DNA from: an uncultured Ruminococcus sp. | GTDB lineage: Bacteria > Bacillota > Clostridia > Oscillospirales > Ruminococcaceae | Direction: 5' to 3' | DNA: 11,624 bases | Assembly (NCBI GenBank): GCA_900319195.1 | Contig: ONNL01000149.1 | Coordinates: 1 to 11,624, forward strand | Part shown: positions 1 to 6,185 of the stretch, piece by piece | Numbering within the stretch: position 1 is the stretch's first letter | Layout of the letters: every line of letters starts with the position of its first letter | Translations under genes and position numbers: made by a program | The notes under the pieces: generated by a model | Told to the model about the DNA's origin: nothing | What the model saw: the letters and a program-made list of their open reading frames with translations, nothing else | Database searches by the model: none

Positions 1-848
1 GGCTCGTTATCGTCGCTCTCATTGCGGGGCTCGTCTGGAACTTTGCCGAGAGAAAGCGCTCGGTGCTCTATGCTGACGACAGGATAGCCGTGAGCTATAT
101 AGATGTCGGGCAGGGCGACTGCGAATTCATCTGCGGCGACGGCAAGTCGATGCTCATAGACTGCGGAGAATCAGGAGCCTTTGAGGAAGTCTCGGAATAT
201 TTGCAAAAGCTCGGCGTGAAAAAGATAGACTACGTTGTGTGCACTCATCCGCACTCCGACCACATGGGCGGAATGTACAAGATAATCGACAGCTTTGATG
301 TTGGCGAGGCTGTTATCCCGAAGCTTGCTGACAAGGACGTACCGACATCGGAATACTTCGAGAGGTTCCTTGATGCCTGCGATAAGCACAAGGTAAAGCT
401 GAGTACGGCAAAGGTCGGGAGAGTTATCGAGATAGGCGACGCGAGGGCGGAGATAATCGCTCCGCTCGGCACGGGCTACAGCAACCTCAACAACTACTCG
501 ATAGGCATAATGCTCCGCCACGGAAGAAACAGCTTTCTCTTCACGGGCGACGCTGAAGAGAAAGCCGAAAAGGAAATGGCAGAGAGCGGAAGGCTCAGTC
601 AAGTGACGGTCTACAAGGCGGGACACCACGGGAGCGATACGGCGATACAATCCGATTTTATGGACATCATCTCGCCTGAGTATGCCGTTATATCGTGCGG
701 AAAGGGCAACTCCTACGGTCATCCGCACCAGAAAACACTGAACAAGCTGAAAAAATACAAGACCAAGGTCTACCGCACGGATAAAAACGGGACTGTGGTC
801 TTTGAGTCCGACGGCAAGGAGCTGACCGTCAGCACGGAAAGGAAATAG
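1..848 (+). CDS. Membrane-anchored ComEC/Rec2-like metallo-beta-lactamase-fold hydrolase (5' partial)
   Basis: The reading frame (codons from base 3) is open to the left edge, so the true start lies upstream; the GTG at 63 is only an internal codon. The first visible residues, LVIVALIAGLVWNF followed by AERKR, form a hydrophobic segment with a positive flank, i.e. an N-terminal membrane anchor. The rest matches the MBL domain found at the C terminus of ComEC. After VGQGD comes the metal-binding motif THPHSDHMGG (HxHxDH at 246-263), then FTGDAE with the second-sphere Asp, and KAGHHGSD near the end. Stand-alone proteins of this family are thought to be metal-dependent nucleases or phosphodiesterases; the substrate here is unknown. 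No polytopic ComEC channel is visible, but more domains could lie upstream. The stop at 846-848 is 2 bp before a DUF3006 gene, a common pairing. The family call is firm and the precise role is open. Confidence 0.85.
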   Translation, partial: LVIVALIAGLVWNFAERKRSVLYADDRIAVSYIDVGQGDCEFICGDGKSMLIDCGESGAFEEVSEYLQKLGVKKIDYVVCTHPHSDHMGGMYKIIDSFDVGEAVIPKLADKDVPTSEYFERFLDACDKHKVKLSTAKVGRVIEIGDARAEIIAPLGTGYSNLNNYSIGIMLRHGRNSFLFTGDAEEKAEKEMAESGRLSQVTVYKAGHHGSDTAIQSDFMDIISPEYAVISCGKGNSYGHPHQKTLNKLKKYKTKVYRTDKNGTVVFESDGKELTVSTERK

Positions 849-850
849 AT

Positions 851-1066
851 ATGGTAATACTTGACAGATTTGAAGGTGAACACGCTGTCCTTGAAACAGA
901 CGGCGAGATATCCACGATAAACCGCTCGCTCATCGCGGACGACGCGCGTGAGGGCGATATGCTCATTTTTCTCAACGGTAAATACTCTATCGACAGGAAA
1001 TCGACCGAGAAGCGCCGTGAGGAGATAAGGGCGAAAATGCAGAGGCTCTTCGGCAATGAGGACTGA
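851..1066 (+). CDS. Small DUF3006-family protein
   Basis: This 71-residue protein starts MVILDRFEGEHAVLE and contains the DUF3006 pattern: an ILDRFEG-type start, an acidic strand pair, then an LIADDAREGDML segment and a Lys/Arg/Glu-rich C-terminal helix (RKSTEKRREEIRAKMQRL). It has no signal peptide or membrane segment and should be cytoplasmic. The function of DUF3006 is not established. Its genes often sit next to stand-alone ComEC-like MBL genes, as here, which suggests a linked role. A ribosome binding site, AAAGGAAA, overlaps the end of the MBL gene, and the ATG lies 2 bp after that stop. Its 3' end overlaps the next gene by 11 bp, so translation of the three genes is probably coupled. 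The family assignment rests on sequence pattern and neighbourhood. Confidence 0.8.
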   Translation: MVILDRFEGEHAVLETDGEISTINRSLIADDAREGDMLIFLNGKYSIDRKSTEKRREEIRAKMQRLFGNED

Positions 1067-2276
1067 TACTATTATTATAGGAGGCGGCGCGGCTGGCTGT
1101 TTTGCGGCTGTGCAGGCGGCTCGGCTCGGGAAGAGCGTCCTCGTTTTTGACAAGAATGAAAAGCTCGGGCGCAAGCTCAGGATAACGGGCAAGGGACGCT
1201 GTAACGTCACGAATGCCTGTCCGTCCGACGAGCTGATGAAGAATATCCCCGTGAATCCCCGGTTTCTGTACAGCGCATTTGCGGCGTTCGACAACTACGA
1301 CACTATGAGCTTTTTTGAAGAGCTCGGAGTGCCGCTCAAGACCGAGCGCGGAGACAGAGTGTTTCCTGTGAGCGACAATGCAAACGACATCGCGGACGCT
1401 CTCGTGCATGAGATGAAGCGGCTCGGTGCGAAAGTGATACACAGGAGGGTGACGAAGGTGCTCACCCGTGGGGGCGCTGTTTCGGGAGTAAGGGCAGGCG
1501 GCGAGGAATACGAAGCGGATTCCGTGCTCATTGCCTGCGGCGGAAGGTCGTACTCCGTGACAGGCTCGGACGGCGACGGCTATATGCTCGCAGAGGCTCT
1601 CGGACACACGGTAACTCCGATAAAGCCGAGCCTTGTGCCGCTGACCTCCCCCGACAAATACTGTGCGGAGCTCATGGGGCTCTCGCTGAGAAATGTGACA
1701 CTGAACCTCTATGACCGCGAAAAACTCATATTCTCGGAGCTCGGGGAAATGCTGTTCACGCACTTCGGAGTCTCGGGACCGCTCGTGCTGAGTGCAAGCT
1801 CGCATATCCGCGATATGCTGCCCGACCGCTATTCGCTGAAAATAGACCTGAAGCCTGCACTCGACGCGGAAAAGCTCGACGCGAGGATACTGCGCGACTT
1901 TGAGGAAAATCTCAACCGCGACTTCGCTAACGGGATAAGACATCTGCTCCCTGCGAAGCTGATACCCGCTGCGGTGAAGCTCTCGGGAATACCTGCGGAG
2001 CAGAAGGTCAACGGCATAACAAGGGAACAGCGCCGCAGATTCGGTGAGCTGATAAAGGCTTTCCCTGTGAGGATATCGGGATTCCGTCCCATTGACGAGG
2101 CTATCGTCACGAGCGGCGGTATAAGCGTAAAGGAAATAGACCCGAAAACAATGCAGTCGAAGCTTGTGAGTGGACTTTACTTCGCAGGCGAGGTCATCGA
2201 CGTTGACGCATACACAGGCGGCTTCAACCTGCAAATAGCGTTTTCGACAGCCTATTGCGCGGCTGTGAATATGTGA
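1056..2276 (+). CDS. FAD/NAD(P)-dependent oxidoreductase, HI0933/BaiN (YhiN) family
   Basis: This 406-residue flavoprotein has a typical length for the HI0933 family. The N terminus is a Rossmann dinucleotide-binding motif (IIIGGGAAG, residues 6-14) followed by an acidic strand end (LVFDK). The family signature GKGRCNVTN lies at residues 45-53. The C terminus has the second FAD contact region, LYFAGEVIDVDAYTGGFNLQ, then a helix. Family members bind FAD. Some (BaiN in Clostridium) have been linked to bile-acid dehydroxylation and others annotated as aminoacetone oxidases, but these roles should not be carried over without test. The protein is cytoplasmic, with no membrane segment. The ATG lies inside the end of the DUF3006 gene in a different frame (11-bp overlap), indicating translational coupling. 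The family call is firm and the substrate unknown. Confidence 0.9.
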   Translation: MRTDTIIIGGGAAGCFAAVQAARLGKSVLVFDKNEKLGRKLRITGKGRCNVTNACPSDELMKNIPVNPRFLYSAFAAFDNYDTMSFFEELGVPLKTERGDRVFPVSDNANDIADALVHEMKRLGAKVIHRRVTKVLTRGGAVSGVRAGGEEYEADSVLIACGGRSYSVTGSDGDGYMLAEALGHTVTPIKPSLVPLTSPDKYCAELMGLSLRNVTLNLYDREKLIFSELGEMLFTHFGVSGPLVLSASSHIRDMLPDRYSLKIDLKPALDAEKLDARILRDFEENLNRDFANGIRHLLPAKLIPAAVKLSGIPAEQKVNGITREQRRRFGELIKAFPVRISGFRPIDEAIVTSGGISVKEIDPKTMQSKLVSGLYFAGEVIDVDAYTGGFNLQIAFSTAYCAAVNM

Positions 2277-2285
2277 GGTGGAAAT

Positions 2286-2645
2286 ATGGGATGTTTGGGA
2301 AATCTGCTGTGGTTCATCTTTGGAGGCTTTATAGCAGGACTCGGCTGGTGCATTGTGGGACTTCTTTGGTGCATAACAATAGTCGGTATACCTGTCGGGG
2401 TGCAGTGCTTTAAAATGGCAGGACTTTCGTTCATGCCCTTCGGGAAGGACGTGACCTGCGGCGGAGGCACGGTGTCACTGCTGCTTAATGTGCTGTGGCT
2501 CATATTCGGCGGACTGGAGCTTGCCGCGGGATTCTGCGTTATCGGAGCGATACTGTGCATTACAATAATAGGAATACCCTTCGGCTTGCAGATGCTCAAG
2601 CTTGCAAAGCTTGCACTCATGCCGTTTGGTGCGGAGGTATCGTGA
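2286..2645 (+). CDS. yccF: YccF-family inner membrane protein
   Basis: This 119-residue, strongly hydrophobic protein is built from two similar halves. Each half reads N-(L/V)LW-(F/L)IFGG, a hydrophobic helix, CIT-I-(V/I)GIP, then a short amphipathic stretch ending in MPFG. This internal duplication with the repeated GIP and MPFG motifs is the hallmark of the YccF (DUF307) family. About four membrane segments are expected. No biochemical function is established for the family. The ribosome binding site GAGGTGGA (2275-2282) overlaps the stop codon of the flavoprotein gene, and the ATG is 9 bp after that stop, so it belongs to the same transcription unit. The identification is confident at family level only. 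Confidence 0.85.
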   Translation: MGCLGNLLWFIFGGFIAGLGWCIVGLLWCITIVGIPVGVQCFKMAGLSFMPFGKDVTCGGGTVSLLLNVLWLIFGGLELAAGFCVIGAILCITIIGIPFGLQMLKLAKLALMPFGAEVS

Positions 2646-2736
2646 CGGGGAATTATCGGCAAATGCGAACGCCATTATGCTGAATAACCACCTAAAATTT
2701 TGAATACCCTAAAAAGGGAATACAGCTATAAATATG

Positions 2737-2751
2737 AGGAGAATGAAAATG
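2737..2751 (+). promoter_or_regulatory. Ribosome binding site that fixes the cmk start
   Basis: AGGAG at 2737-2741 lies 7 nt before the ATG at 2749. Two other in-frame ATGs (2734, 2743) overlap this Shine-Dalgarno site or follow it too closely. The 2749 start also matches the usual CMP kinase N terminus, with the P-loop near residue 10. Confidence 0.75.
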
Positions 2752-3417
2752 AAAACAATAAACATTGCCATTGACGGTCCTGCGGGCGCAGGAAAGAGCA
2801 CTATCGCAAAAATGGTCTCGGCAAGGCTCGGGTACATCTACGTTGACACGGGAGCACTTTACAGAGCAGTCGCTCTTTACATCACGGAGAACAGCATTGC
2901 GGACGCAGACATAGAGCCGGCACTCGCAAATGCCGATGTTTCGCTGAGATTCGTGGACGGAGCACAGAGGGTGTTCATCGGTGACAGGGACGTTTCCGAC
3001 CTTATCCGCACTCCCGAGATATCAATGGCGGCGTCGCGCACCTCTGCTATCCCTGCTGTACGCAAGTACCTGTTCGGCACTCAGCAGAAAATAGCTGCCG
3101 AGAACAACGTCATCATGGACGGGCGCGACATCGGCACGGTAGTCCTGCCGAATGCTGACGTGAAGATATTCCTCACGGCTTCTGCGGAGGAGCGTGCCGA
3201 GCGTCGCTACAAGGAACTTGCCGAGAAGCCAGACTGCCCGACATACGAGGAGATACTCGCGGACATCAAACAGCGCGACGAAAACGACATGACCCGTAAG
3301 GAGTCGCCGCTCAGACAGGCAGAGGACGCTGTCTTCGTCGATACTACGGAGCTCGACCTTGAACAGTCTGCGGACGAGATAGTCCGTATCATCAGGGAAA
3401 AAACAGACAGGAAGTGA
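2749..3417 (+). CDS. cmk: Cytidylate (CMP/dCMP) kinase
   Basis: This enzyme transfers phosphate from ATP to CMP or dCMP, feeding CTP and dCTP synthesis in the cytoplasm. The 222-residue length is typical. The P-loop GPAGAGKS lies at residues 10-17, followed by the conserved DTGALYRA (33-40). MDGRDIGTVV (123-132) is the CMP-binding signature of the family. The lid region has the RDEND and TRKESPL arginines (176-188) that contact phosphates. The start at 2749 is chosen from the Shine-Dalgarno spacing; a start at 2734 would add five residues. The gene is followed after 4 bp by plsC and then ispH-rpsA, a gene order common in Clostridia. The 103 bp upstream (2646-2748) show no clear promoter or terminator, so transcription may continue from the yccF side. 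Confidence 0.95.
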   Translation: MKTINIAIDGPAGAGKSTIAKMVSARLGYIYVDTGALYRAVALYITENSIADADIEPALANADVSLRFVDGAQRVFIGDRDVSDLIRTPEISMAASRTSAIPAVRKYLFGTQQKIAAENNVIMDGRDIGTVVLPNADVKIFLTASAEERAERRYKELAEKPDCPTYEEILADIKQRDENDMTRKESPLRQAEDAVFVDTTELDLEQSADEIVRIIREKTDRK

Positions 3418-3421
3418 GCCT

Positions 3422-4042
3422 ATGTATTACGTCGTAAAGTTTTTCGTGCGGCTGTATTTCCGCATAATGTACAATGTGCACGCAGAGGGCAGGGAGAATA
3501 TCCCGAAGGGAAAGCCTGTTATCTATGCCTCGAATCACAGGAGCTATGCCGACCCACCGCTCGTGGGGAGCTTTGCAAAGGGCAGGCTGTGCTTCATGGC
3601 GAAGGAGGAGCTGTTCAAGAATCCCGTATTTGCGTGGCTGATACGCTCGCTCGGAGCTTTCCCCGTTGCGAGAGGCAAGGGCGACACGGGTACGATAGAC
3701 AAGGCTGTTGAGAATCTCAAGAGCCGCAGCATGATGATATTCCCCGAGGGTACGCGCTCAAAGGACGGCAAGGTGCATCGCGGTCACTCGGGAGCGGCAC
3801 TTATAGCGGTGAGGGCGAATGTCCCGATAATCCCCGTGGGAGTGTGCTACGGAGAGAAGCTGAAATTCCGCACAAAGCTCAGAGTTGTTTATGGCAAGCC
3901 TATCGACCCTGCGGAATACTGCACTATCAGCGACGAGCCGAATCCGAGGGAGCTCGTCAAGCTGAAAAACAAGTACATGGCTGATATAAAGTACATCGTC
4001 GAGGGCGAGCCCGAGGAGTCAAAGGAGAACGAAAATGAGTAA
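3422..4042 (+). CDS. plsC: 1-acyl-sn-glycerol-3-phosphate acyltransferase (PlsC/LPLAT family)
   Basis: This protein acylates lysophosphatidate to phosphatidate at the inner face of the membrane, the second acylation step of phospholipid synthesis. Its 206 residues carry the acyltransferase blocks in order: NHRSYADP with the catalytic HX4D pair (His39, Asp44), KEELFKNP (61-68), a GAFPVAR strand, the glycerol-phosphate site FPEGTRS (107-113), and VPIIPVG (134-140). A hydrophobic/aromatic N-terminal stretch (VVKFFVRLYFRIMY) may be a membrane-associating helix. A site reading AGGAAG lies just before the ATG, at the end of cmk. The last 8 bp overlap the next gene. A specialised LPLAT other than PlsC itself cannot be excluded, but the size and context fit PlsC. 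Confidence 0.9.
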   Translation: MYYVVKFFVRLYFRIMYNVHAEGRENIPKGKPVIYASNHRSYADPPLVGSFAKGRLCFMAKEELFKNPVFAWLIRSLGAFPVARGKGDTGTIDKAVENLKSRSMMIFPEGTRSKDGKVHRGHSGAALIAVRANVPIIPVGVCYGEKLKFRTKLRVVYGKPIDPAEYCTISDEPNPRELVKLKNKYMADIKYIVEGEPEESKENENE

Positions 4043-6002
4043 GATCACGGTCGCAGAGTCGGCAGGCTTCTGCTTTGGAGTTGACAGGGCAGTAAAAATG
4101 GTCTACAGCGAGCTTGAAAAGGGGACCAAGGTGGCAACGCTCGGACCTATCATTCACAATCAGGACGTTGTGAGCGACATGAAGGCAAAGGGCGCAAGGA
4201 TAGTTGAGAATGTGGATGAACTTCTGCCCGATGAGACTGTCGTTATCCGCTCGCACGGAGTCGGCAGGGAGGTCTATGACGCGATAGAGGCTAAGGGCAG
4301 CCGAATGCTCGATGCGACCTGTCCCTTCGTTGACCGCATACACAAAATCGTTGCGGACAAGACGAGGGAGGGGTACTTTATCCTCATTGCAGGCGATAAG
4401 AATCACCCTGAGGTGCAGGGCATCATTGGACATTGTGACAAAAATTATTGCGTTTTCAAAGATAAATTTGAGCTGAATGACTTTTTTGAAAAAAACTATA
4501 AAAAATTGCAAAAAAAGGTTGCAATTGTCGCGCAAACGACGTATAATATAGTAGTATGGGGTGAGTGTTTAAACGTGATTCCGAAGAACGATCCCGATGT
4601 TGTTATATTTGAGACAATATGCAATGCGACCGACACAAGACAGACCGATGCGGCTGAACTTGCGAAAAAATCGGACATAATGCTTGTCGTCGGGGGAAAG
4701 CACAGCTCGAATACAGTTAAACTGTATGAGGTATGCAGCAGATACTGCAAGACCTTTCATATCGAGAATTCGGACGAGCTTCTGAACCTAAAGCTTCCAA
4801 CTGCTGAGAGGATCGGCATTACTGCCGGAGCTTCAACCCCGGCTTATATAATTAAGGAGGTACAAACCAAAATGGCAGAAAATGAAAATCTGACTAACCA
4901 GAATGAAGATTTCGATTTTGCTCAGGCTATCGACGAGTCATTCAAAAAAATACATACAGGAGAGAAAGTTAAAGGCACTGTTGTTGCTGTAAATAATACA
5001 GAAGCTATCGTAGACCTCGGAACAAAGCACACGGGTTATGTTGCTCTTGATGACCTTACAGATGATGCAACTAAGAAGCCTTCCGACATCGTAAGCGTAG
5101 GCGACGAGATCGAGCTTGTTGTTATCAAGGTGAATGACGCTGAGGGTACAGCTACTCTTTCCAAGAGAAAGGTAGACGAGCAGCTCGGCTATGAGAAGAT
5201 CATGAAGGCTAAGGAGGAGGACGCTGTCCTCGAGGGAACTATCCAGCACGTTGTAAACAAGGGTGTTACTCTCAATCTCTACGGCGTAAGGATCTTTATC
5301 CCTGCTTCACAGACAGGTCTCCCCAGAGGCGCTGAGCTCGAGCAGCTTCTCAAGAAGAAGGTACAGTTCAAGCTTATCGAGGTTACTGAGGGCAAGAGAA
5401 GAGCAGTCGGCTCTATCAAGGCTGTACAGCAGGAGCAGAGAGAAGCAGCTAAGGCTGAGTTCTGGGAGAGCGCAGAGATCGGCAAGAAGTATACAGGCAA
5501 GGTAAAGTCACTTACAAGCTTCGGCGCGTTTGTTGACCTTGGCGGTATCGATGGAATGGTTCACATTTCCGAGCTCTCATGGAAGAGGATCAAGCACCCG
5601 AGCGAAGTCGTTAATGTTGGCGACACACTCGAGGTCTACATCAAGGATCTCAACAAGGAAGAGAACAGAATTTCCCTCGGCTACAAGAAGGAAGAGGACA
5701 ATCCTTGGGAGATCTTCAAGGCTAACTACAATGTTGGCGATGTTGTAAAGGTAACTATCGTTTCTATCACAAGCTTCGGTGCTTTTGCAAGGATCATCGA
5801 CGGTGTTGACGGTCTTATCCACATTTCACAGATCGCTGATACTAAGGTAGAGAACGTTAAGGATTACCTCTCAGTAGGCGATGAGGTCGATGTAAAGATA
5901 ATCGACATCGACACAGAGTCAAAGAGGATCAGCATTTCAATGCGTGCTCTTCTCGATACAGAGAACGGCGAGGACGAGGCAGCTGAGGACGACGCTGAGT
6001 AA
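4035..6002 (+). CDS. ispH: IspH–ribosomal protein S1 fusion (HMBPP reductase + four S1 domains)
   Basis: The 655-residue product joins two proteins. Residues 1-279 are 4-hydroxy-3-methylbut-2-enyl diphosphate reductase, the last step of the MEP isoprenoid pathway. The three [4Fe-4S] cysteines are present (Cys13 in GFCFGV, Cys96 in DATCPFV, Cys196 in ETICNAT), as are substrate residues His41, His74, His124 and Glu126, the AQTT motif, and GKHSSNT. Residues 280-655 form a ribosomal protein S1-like region with four S1 RNA-binding domains: about 308-379, 396-465 (divergent), 482-552 (SFGAFVDLGG..GMVHISEL) and 567-637 (SFGAFARI..GLIHISQI). An acidic tail ends the protein. Such fusions are known in Clostridia. 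The start is set by AAAGGAG at 4021-4027 inside plsC. Codon use changes at the junction: the S1 half favours GCT, GTT and AAG codons like a highly expressed gene. A promoter and a start site inside the gene (listed separately) suggest S1 is also made alone. Confidence 0.95.
   Translation: MSKITVAESAGFCFGVDRAVKMVYSELEKGTKVATLGPIIHNQDVVSDMKAKGARIVENVDELLPDETVVIRSHGVGREVYDAIEAKGSRMLDATCPFVDRIHKIVADKTREGYFILIAGDKNHPEVQGIIGHCDKNYCVFKDKFELNDFFEKNYKKLQKKVAIVAQTTYNIVVWGECLNVIPKNDPDVVIFETICNATDTRQTDAAELAKKSDIMLVVGGKHSSNTVKLYEVCSRYCKTFHIENSDELLNLKLPTAERIGITAGASTPAYIIKEVQTKMAENENLTNQNEDFDFAQAIDESFKKIHTGEKVKGTVVAVNNTEAIVDLGTKHTGYVALDDLTDDATKKPSDIVSVGDEIELVVIKVNDAEGTATLSKRKVDEQLGYEKIMKAKEEDAVLEGTIQHVVNKGVTLNLYGVRIFIPASQTGLPRGAELEQLLKKKVQFKLIEVTEGKRRAVGSIKAVQQEQREAAKAEFWESAEIGKKYTGKVKSLTSFGAFVDLGGIDGMVHISELSWKRIKHPSEVVNVGDTLEVYIKDLNKEENRISLGYKKEEDNPWEIFKANYNVGDVVKVTIVSITSFGAFARIIDGVDGLIHISQIADTKVENVKDYLSVGDEVDVKIIDIDTESKRISISMRALLDTENGEDEAAEDDAE
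4489..4547 (+). promoter_or_regulatory. Predicted internal sigma-A promoter inside the ispH half, with UP-like A-tracts
   Basis: A -35 box TTGCAA (4519-4524, 4 of 6 matches) and a perfect -10 TATAAT (4542-4547) are separated by the optimal 17 bp. Upstream are three A-tracts at 4489-4495, 4500-4505 and 4510-4516. Their centres are about 10.5 bp apart, so they are in helical phase; the last two fall where UP-element subsites lie. The surrounding bases (about 4437-4560) are much richer in A/T than the rest of ispH. Transcription would begin near 4554 and read into the S1 half. Coding constraint (Lys-rich FFEKNYKKLQKK) could have produced part of this by chance. Confidence 0.55.
4853..4874 (+). 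promoter_or_regulatory. Internal ribosome binding site and start codon for a free S1 protein
   Basis: A full anti-SD complement, AAGGAGGT (4854-4861), precedes an in-frame ATG at 4872, which is codon 280 of the fusion and the first codon of the S1 part (MAENENL). Spacing from the end of GGAGG to the ATG is 11 nt, slightly long but usable. The stretch just upstream is AU-rich (TTATATAATTAAGG), favouring an open ribosome landing site. A free S1 of 376 residues would result. Confidence 0.6.
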
Positions 6003-6018
6003 TTGACGATCATTTGTG

Positions 6019-6047
6019 GGACTGCACATAAAGTGCAGTCCTTTTTT
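6019..6047 (+). terminator. Intrinsic terminator after ispH-rpsA
   Basis: A perfect 9-bp stem, GGACTGCAC (6019-6027) with GTGCAGTCC (6033-6041), has a 5-nt loop ATAAA and is followed directly by six T residues. It lies 16 bp after the stop codon and closes the cmk-plsC-ispH-S1 unit. There is no A-run on the other side, so it works only in the + direction. Confidence 0.95.
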
Positions 6048-6069
6048 GTGCAAAAAAATATTTTTTTAC

Positions 6070-6117
6070 GGGATTTGTTCCTTATCCCTTGACAAATCGC
6101 CGTGAATGTTGTAGAGT
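6070..6117 (+). promoter_or_regulatory. Promoter of the first GH9 gene with an adjoining dyad
   Basis: A consensus -35 TTGACA (6089-6094), 17 bp, and -10 TAGAGT (6112-6117, 4 of 6) predict transcription from about 6124. This lies downstream of the more distant in-frame GTG at 6102, which supports the later ATG at 6186 as the start. A 19-bp dyad, GGGAT-N9-ATCCC (6070-6088), abuts the -35 box and is a plausible regulator site. The regulator is unknown. Confidence 0.65.
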
Positions 6118-6128
6118 TAAAATGTATA

Positions 6129-6153
6129 GGCATGGTCTCTGACGGGATATGCC
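6129..6153 (+). promoter_or_regulatory. Hairpin at the 5' end of the first GH9 transcript
   Basis: GGCAT (6129-6133) pairs with ATGCC (6149-6153), with an inner GTC/GAC stem (6135-6137, 6141-6143) and a TCT loop. It would lie about 5 nt from the predicted transcript start and could protect the mRNA from 5' decay. It is short and interrupted, so confidence is low. Confidence 0.35.
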
Positions 6154-6185
6154 GACAAAATATTTATTACGAGAGGGGTAATAAA

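Noticed and set aside
987..2234. Long minus-strand open frame (415 codons) opposite the flavoprotein gene
   Set aside because: The protein has no recognisable motif and lies wholly opposite a well-supported gene. Such shadows are common in sequence with biased codon use.
2286..2645. Internal duplication in yccF as a recent repeat
   Set aside because: The two-half structure is the normal architecture of the YccF family, and the DNA copies are well diverged.
2707..2718. CCCT-AAAA-AGGG hairpin before cmk as a terminator of the yccF unit
   Set aside because: The stem is only 4 bp and no T-run follows, so it is too weak to call.
2700..2732. Possible promoter for cmk (TTGAAT and TATAAA)
   Set aside because: The boxes are 21 bp apart and the start would fall on the ribosome binding site, so it does not fit a sigma-A promoter.
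4511..4517. In-frame slippery heptamer A AAA AAG (dnaX-like -1 frameshift site) in ispH
   Set aside because: A -1 shift would meet a TAA at 4544 after nine codons and give a broken IspH. No evident stimulatory stem was found just downstream, so it looks like a by-product of the A-tract region.
4847..4852. Second TATAAT at the IspH/S1 junction as a promoter
   Set aside because: No -35-like hexamer exists 16-18 bp upstream, and a start there would remove the Shine-Dalgarno site. It is better read as AU-rich context for the internal ribosome site.
6102..6185. Upstream in-frame GTG start adding 28 residues to the first GH9
   Set aside because: It lies upstream of the predicted -10 box and lacks a Shine-Dalgarno site. 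The added residues precede an otherwise normal signal peptide, while ATG 6186 has GAGAGGGG at good spacing.
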